In this document: positions 60,399 to 62,142 of the stretch, piece after piece
How positions within the stretch are numbered: position 1 is the first letter of the stretch
How the letters are laid out: every line of letters starts with the position of its first letter
From: Dehalococcoidia bacterium
GTDB taxonomy: Bacteria > Chloroflexota > Dehalococcoidia > Dehalococcoidales > Fen-1064
DNA: 62,142 nucleotides
Reading direction: 5' to 3'
Assembly (NCBI GenBank): GCA_011170375.1
Contig: DUEV01000011.1
Span: forward strand, 1-62,142
Program-made: the position numbers and the translations under genes
Notes under the pieces: generated by a model
Told to the model about the DNA's origin: nothing
Database searches by the model: none
The model's input: only the letters and a program-made list of their open reading frames with translations

Positions 60399-61058
60399 AT
60401 GCAGCCTAAATTTAATTCTGGATTGCTGTTTGATATTGTTCAAGAGACTTCCAATAGAAAAATAAATGGCCTAGGTGCTATCAATATTTTTAGAGCTTGG
60501 GGATTTCCATGCCGCCGTAATGCGACTTTACTTCTTTCATTACTATATTTAAAAAAGGGCGCTAATAGTGGAGATATACTTTTAGGCAAATTACGTGGCA
60601 CTGAAGAAACAAAATTAACCTCGTTTACTGTTACGAGCAATATTAACAACGCCCACATGTCTGCGGCAATACCTTTACAATTATCTTTCAAACAACAGGG
60701 ACGCTATTATTTCAAATCAGTTTTCCATGATTATAGGTCAGTCCTAAAGATTCATTTTGTTGTTCACCTACAAAAATGGCCTGTTTTTTCTGAAGAAGAG
60801 CTTACATTTGTACGAGAATCTCCTACAACCTACAATTCTATCCGAGCTAATATACACTGCGACAAATGTTCACACGCCTATATTTTTGAGGAGAATATTC
60901 TTGATGTATTACCACCCCCAGGCGGTGTCATGAGATTTCCTGAATCTGGCGAATTTCGATGTACTCAGTGTCAAGAGACAATACACTTAAAGGATATTCA
61001 GGGCCAAATGCGATTCTCATTAAAGGAAATAATCACTAGTGCTATGAAGGTCAAATGA
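60399..61058 (+). CDS. Zinc-ribbon protein of unknown function (cargo gene 1)
   Basis: The 219-residue soluble protein has an N-terminal beta-rich domain (about 25-130). GLGAINIFRAWGFPCRR, a strand-turn-strand middle, and GRYYFKSVFHDYRSVLKIHFVVHL read like the beta-sandwich of DUF6941-type proteins, though this is a pattern judgement only. A linker leads to a zinc ribbon, Cys154-x2-Cys157 and Cys188-x2-Cys191. Its gene is AT-rich relative to the chromosome and ends 1 bp before the next start, so both proteins are likely made together and may form a complex. Function is unknown. Confidence 0.65.
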   Translation: MQPKFNSGLLFDIVQETSNRKINGLGAINIFRAWGFPCRRNATLLLSLLYLKKGANSGDILLGKLRGTEETKLTSFTVTSNINNAHMSAAIPLQLSFKQQGRYYFKSVFHDYRSVLKIHFVVHLQKWPVFSEEELTFVRESPTTYNSIRANIHCDKCSHAYIFEENILDVLPPPGGVMRFPESGEFRCTQCQETIHLKDIQGQMRFSLKEIITSAMKVK

Positions 61059-61059
61059 C

Positions 61060-61791
61060 ATGTTTAGCCCATATCATCAGTTTAAGAATTGCACCAAGCT
61101 AGTCCTCTGTGTTCAACGTCTATATGATGCATCGTGCGTACCTCCCCATATACATGATTGGCATCACAACTATCACGAAGCCCTAGAACAGAAACTTCGA
61201 GGCGCCAAACATAATCTCGATGCACTGCGAGTACTCATTTCAAGCACTGATATTACTACCATCGCTTCAAGCACTAATATGACTACCGTCACGAGAAATA
61301 TTCAAGATTTCATGTTTCACGCCAACCTATATATTGACGGTTTTTTCTATAATGGCGGCAGCGCCCTTGATATATTAGCGCGTGAGGTACTCACTATTTT
61401 TGATATATATCCTAGCGGACACGTATATTATGACAGCGCCTATTCTGAAATATCTTCCAAATATCCTTCCGACCCTATTTTAACTCGTCTCAACGACCCA
61501 TTTTGGAAACAAGAATTTTCTGACTATAGAAATGCTTCTACCCATGAAGTCCTTCTTAGTACCGAAGGAAATCTTAATTTCCAATTATCGTCTGAGGGCC
61601 TCAGACAATCTATAAGATTGCCGTTGCCAGACAACCCAAGAGCAGCCCTTTCAACTAGGACGTATAACAAAAATCCTGACGCACTCCAATACTGCATTCT
61701 TTCTTTTAGGCGATTACTTCGTCACATTAACGCTATCTATGGTGACGCATATACAAGAGCTTCTACACAGGGAAAACTTCCACTACCTTGA
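61060..61791 (+). CDS. Helical protein with R-x4-H motif, possible HEPN RNase (cargo gene 2)
   Basis: The 243-residue protein is mainly helical: a helix at 38-60, one at 78-115, a middle part, and a last helix ending LSFRRLLRHINAIYGDAY. Arg157-x4-His162 (in DYRNASTHEV) fits the R-x4-6-H signature of HEPN RNases, and position after a long helix is right for that fold. HEPN proteins are common toxins in antitoxin and abortive-infection systems. It starts 1 bp after the zinc-ribbon gene stop. The HEPN call is inference from a short motif. Confidence 0.6.
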   Translation: MFSPYHQFKNCTKLVLCVQRLYDASCVPPHIHDWHHNYHEALEQKLRGAKHNLDALRVLISSTDITTIASSTNMTTVTRNIQDFMFHANLYIDGFFYNGGSALDILAREVLTIFDIYPSGHVYYDSAYSEISSKYPSDPILTRLNDPFWKQEFSDYRNASTHEVLLSTEGNLNFQLSSEGLRQSIRLPLPDNPRAALSTRTYNKNPDALQYCILSFRRLLRHINAIYGDAYTRASTQGKLPLP

Positions 61792-61839
61792 TTTCTATAA
61801 CCTCGAAGTTTCCATTTTCCTTATAAGCGGGGATTCATT
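61792..61839. other. Short gap after cargo gene 2
   Basis: The 48 bp between convergent genes contain no clear terminator. Confidence 0.25.
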
Positions 61840-62001
61840 TCATTCACCCCACAGCTTCAATTGTTCTTTAGCCACACCGCTTGTCAAGGGAACGTAGTTA
61901 CTATATATGATGTCATTTCCCCACCAAAACCACCCTAAATCTTGATTCTGCTGCGTTTCAGCGTACATTTTACACACAGTTCCGAATTCAATGTTCAACA
62001 T
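61840..62001 (-). CDS. Possible small protein of 53 residues
   Basis: The frame begins at ATG 62001 and ends at TGA 61840-61842. The product (MLNIEFGTVCKMYAE..., QDLGWFWWGNDIIYSN, then SGVAKEQLKLWGE) has protein-like composition with a Trp-rich centre, but no known family. An in-frame stop lies 9 codons or less upstream. The start codon is exactly the 3-bp centre of a perfect 9-bp inverted repeat (61990-62010), which is odd for a ribosome site. Confidence 0.35.
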   Translation of the reverse strand: MLNIEFGTVCKMYAETQQNQDLGWFWWGNDIIYSNYVPLTSGVAKEQLKLWGE

Positions 62002-62010
62002 TTGAACATT
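61990..62010. promoter_or_regulatory. Perfect 9-3-9 inverted repeat
   Basis: AATGTTCAA (61990-61998) and TTGAACATT (62002-62010) are exact inverted copies separated by CAT. The size and form are those of an operator for a dimeric regulator. It overlaps the start of the possible small minus-strand gene. Confidence 0.5.
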
Positions 62011-62023
62011 TCAGAGAATCAGG

Positions 62024-62039
62024 TGCCATAATTATGGCA
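62024..62039. promoter_or_regulatory. Perfect 16-bp palindrome
   Basis: TGCCATAATTATGGCA is fully self-complementary. It lies 13 bp from the 9-3-9 repeat. Together they mark a regulatory site or part of a recombination or replication site of the element. Confidence 0.5.
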
Positions 62040-62142
62040 GGCAGGCTTGGCCATACTGTAAAATGGCGTAGTATCTGCTACTCTGAGCCAATAAGTTGTA
62101 TTTTCTAAATAAATGGGAAGACTGATATAGAGACAATGTTAC

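Larger units (their letters stand above)
56041..62142. mobile_element. Integrated serine-recombinase element (left part; right end outside the window)
   Basis: The left edge lies near 56041, inside the DUF2851 gene. The element is more AT-rich than the flanking chromosome, especially beyond 57.6 kb. It encodes a serine recombinase, an HTH protein, an acidic protein, an AbrB-type protein, a RepA-like ATPase and a divergent two-gene cargo. No conjugation or capsid genes are seen in the visible 6.1 kb, so it may be a small integrative or mobilisable element, or the end of a larger one. Confidence 0.8.

Overview
The window looks like a chromosome segment of an anaerobic Chloroflexota bacterium, most likely of the Dehalococcoidia or a neighbouring class. 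This is inferred from gene content: a Ni-Fe carbon monoxide dehydrogenase, CoA-dehydratase activase genes, an archaellum-type locus, a phosphatidylinositol operon, DUF951 and DUF2851 genes, and standard bacterial operons with strong GGAGG ribosome binding sites. No 16S rRNA gene or tRNA was found, so the placement is not proven. Most of the window is ordinary chromosome. From about 56.04 kb to the right edge it is an integrated, more AT-rich mobile element.

Layout, 0-19 kb (accessory-rich): the tail of a Lys-rich protein and a dispersed repeat; cooS (0.8-2.8 kb); a lectin-fold protein and a YdeI-family protein; an archaellum-like cluster with a small HTH protein, two archaellins and an ArlH ATPase (4.8-7.4 kb); an enolase-superfamily dehydratase pseudogene followed leftward-to-rightward by an SDR dehydrogenase and an MscS channel; an OppF-type ATPase, DUF951 and pyrF; three small minus-strand genes (TPR lipoprotein, Cys-rich peptide, zinc-ribbon membrane protein), each preceded by a related upstream element; an LppX/LprAFG lipoprotein with an MFS exporter; and a hydroxyacid-oxoacid-transhydrogenase-like iron alcohol dehydrogenase.

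19-34 kb: lysA-holB-ricT on the plus strand and an HNH gene. On the minus strand are a replication operon rplI-dnaB-dnaD-(double dnaC) and a seven-gene operon: M20 peptidase, two DUF2229/HgdB-like proteins, a BadF-type activase, plsX, a thioredoxin-like protein and trxB.

34-54 kb: nusA-ylxR-infB-rbfA-aminotransferase-truB, with a promoter and an attenuator-like hairpin ahead of nusA. Next comes ino1, a PimA-like glycosyltransferase, a CDP-alcohol phosphatidyltransferase and purA, which is a phosphatidylinositol (and perhaps PI-mannoside) operon. An ArsR-controlled permease/TrmO/metal-binding cluster follows, then a methyltransferase broken by one stop codon, and the rpsO-pnp-dapB-asd-dapA operon. 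dapA, asd, dapB, lysA and a possible DapL-type aminotransferase would cover most of lysine synthesis.

54-62 kb: a macrodomain protein, an enoyl-CoA hydratase and a DUF2851 gene cut short after about 94 codons by the mobile element. The element carries a large serine recombinase whose last codons and stop lie in the interrupted host gene, an HTH protein, an acidic protein, an AbrB-type protein, a RepA-like ATPase, and a two-gene cargo: a zinc-ribbon protein plus a protein with an R-x4-H motif suggestive of a HEPN RNase. Its right end lies outside the window.

Most notable are the archaellum-type genes in a bacterial context, the co-occurrence of an LprG/P55-like lipid export pair with a PI/PIM-like synthesis operon, the double DnaC loader, the mobile-element cargo pair, and two families of dispersed intergenic repeats.
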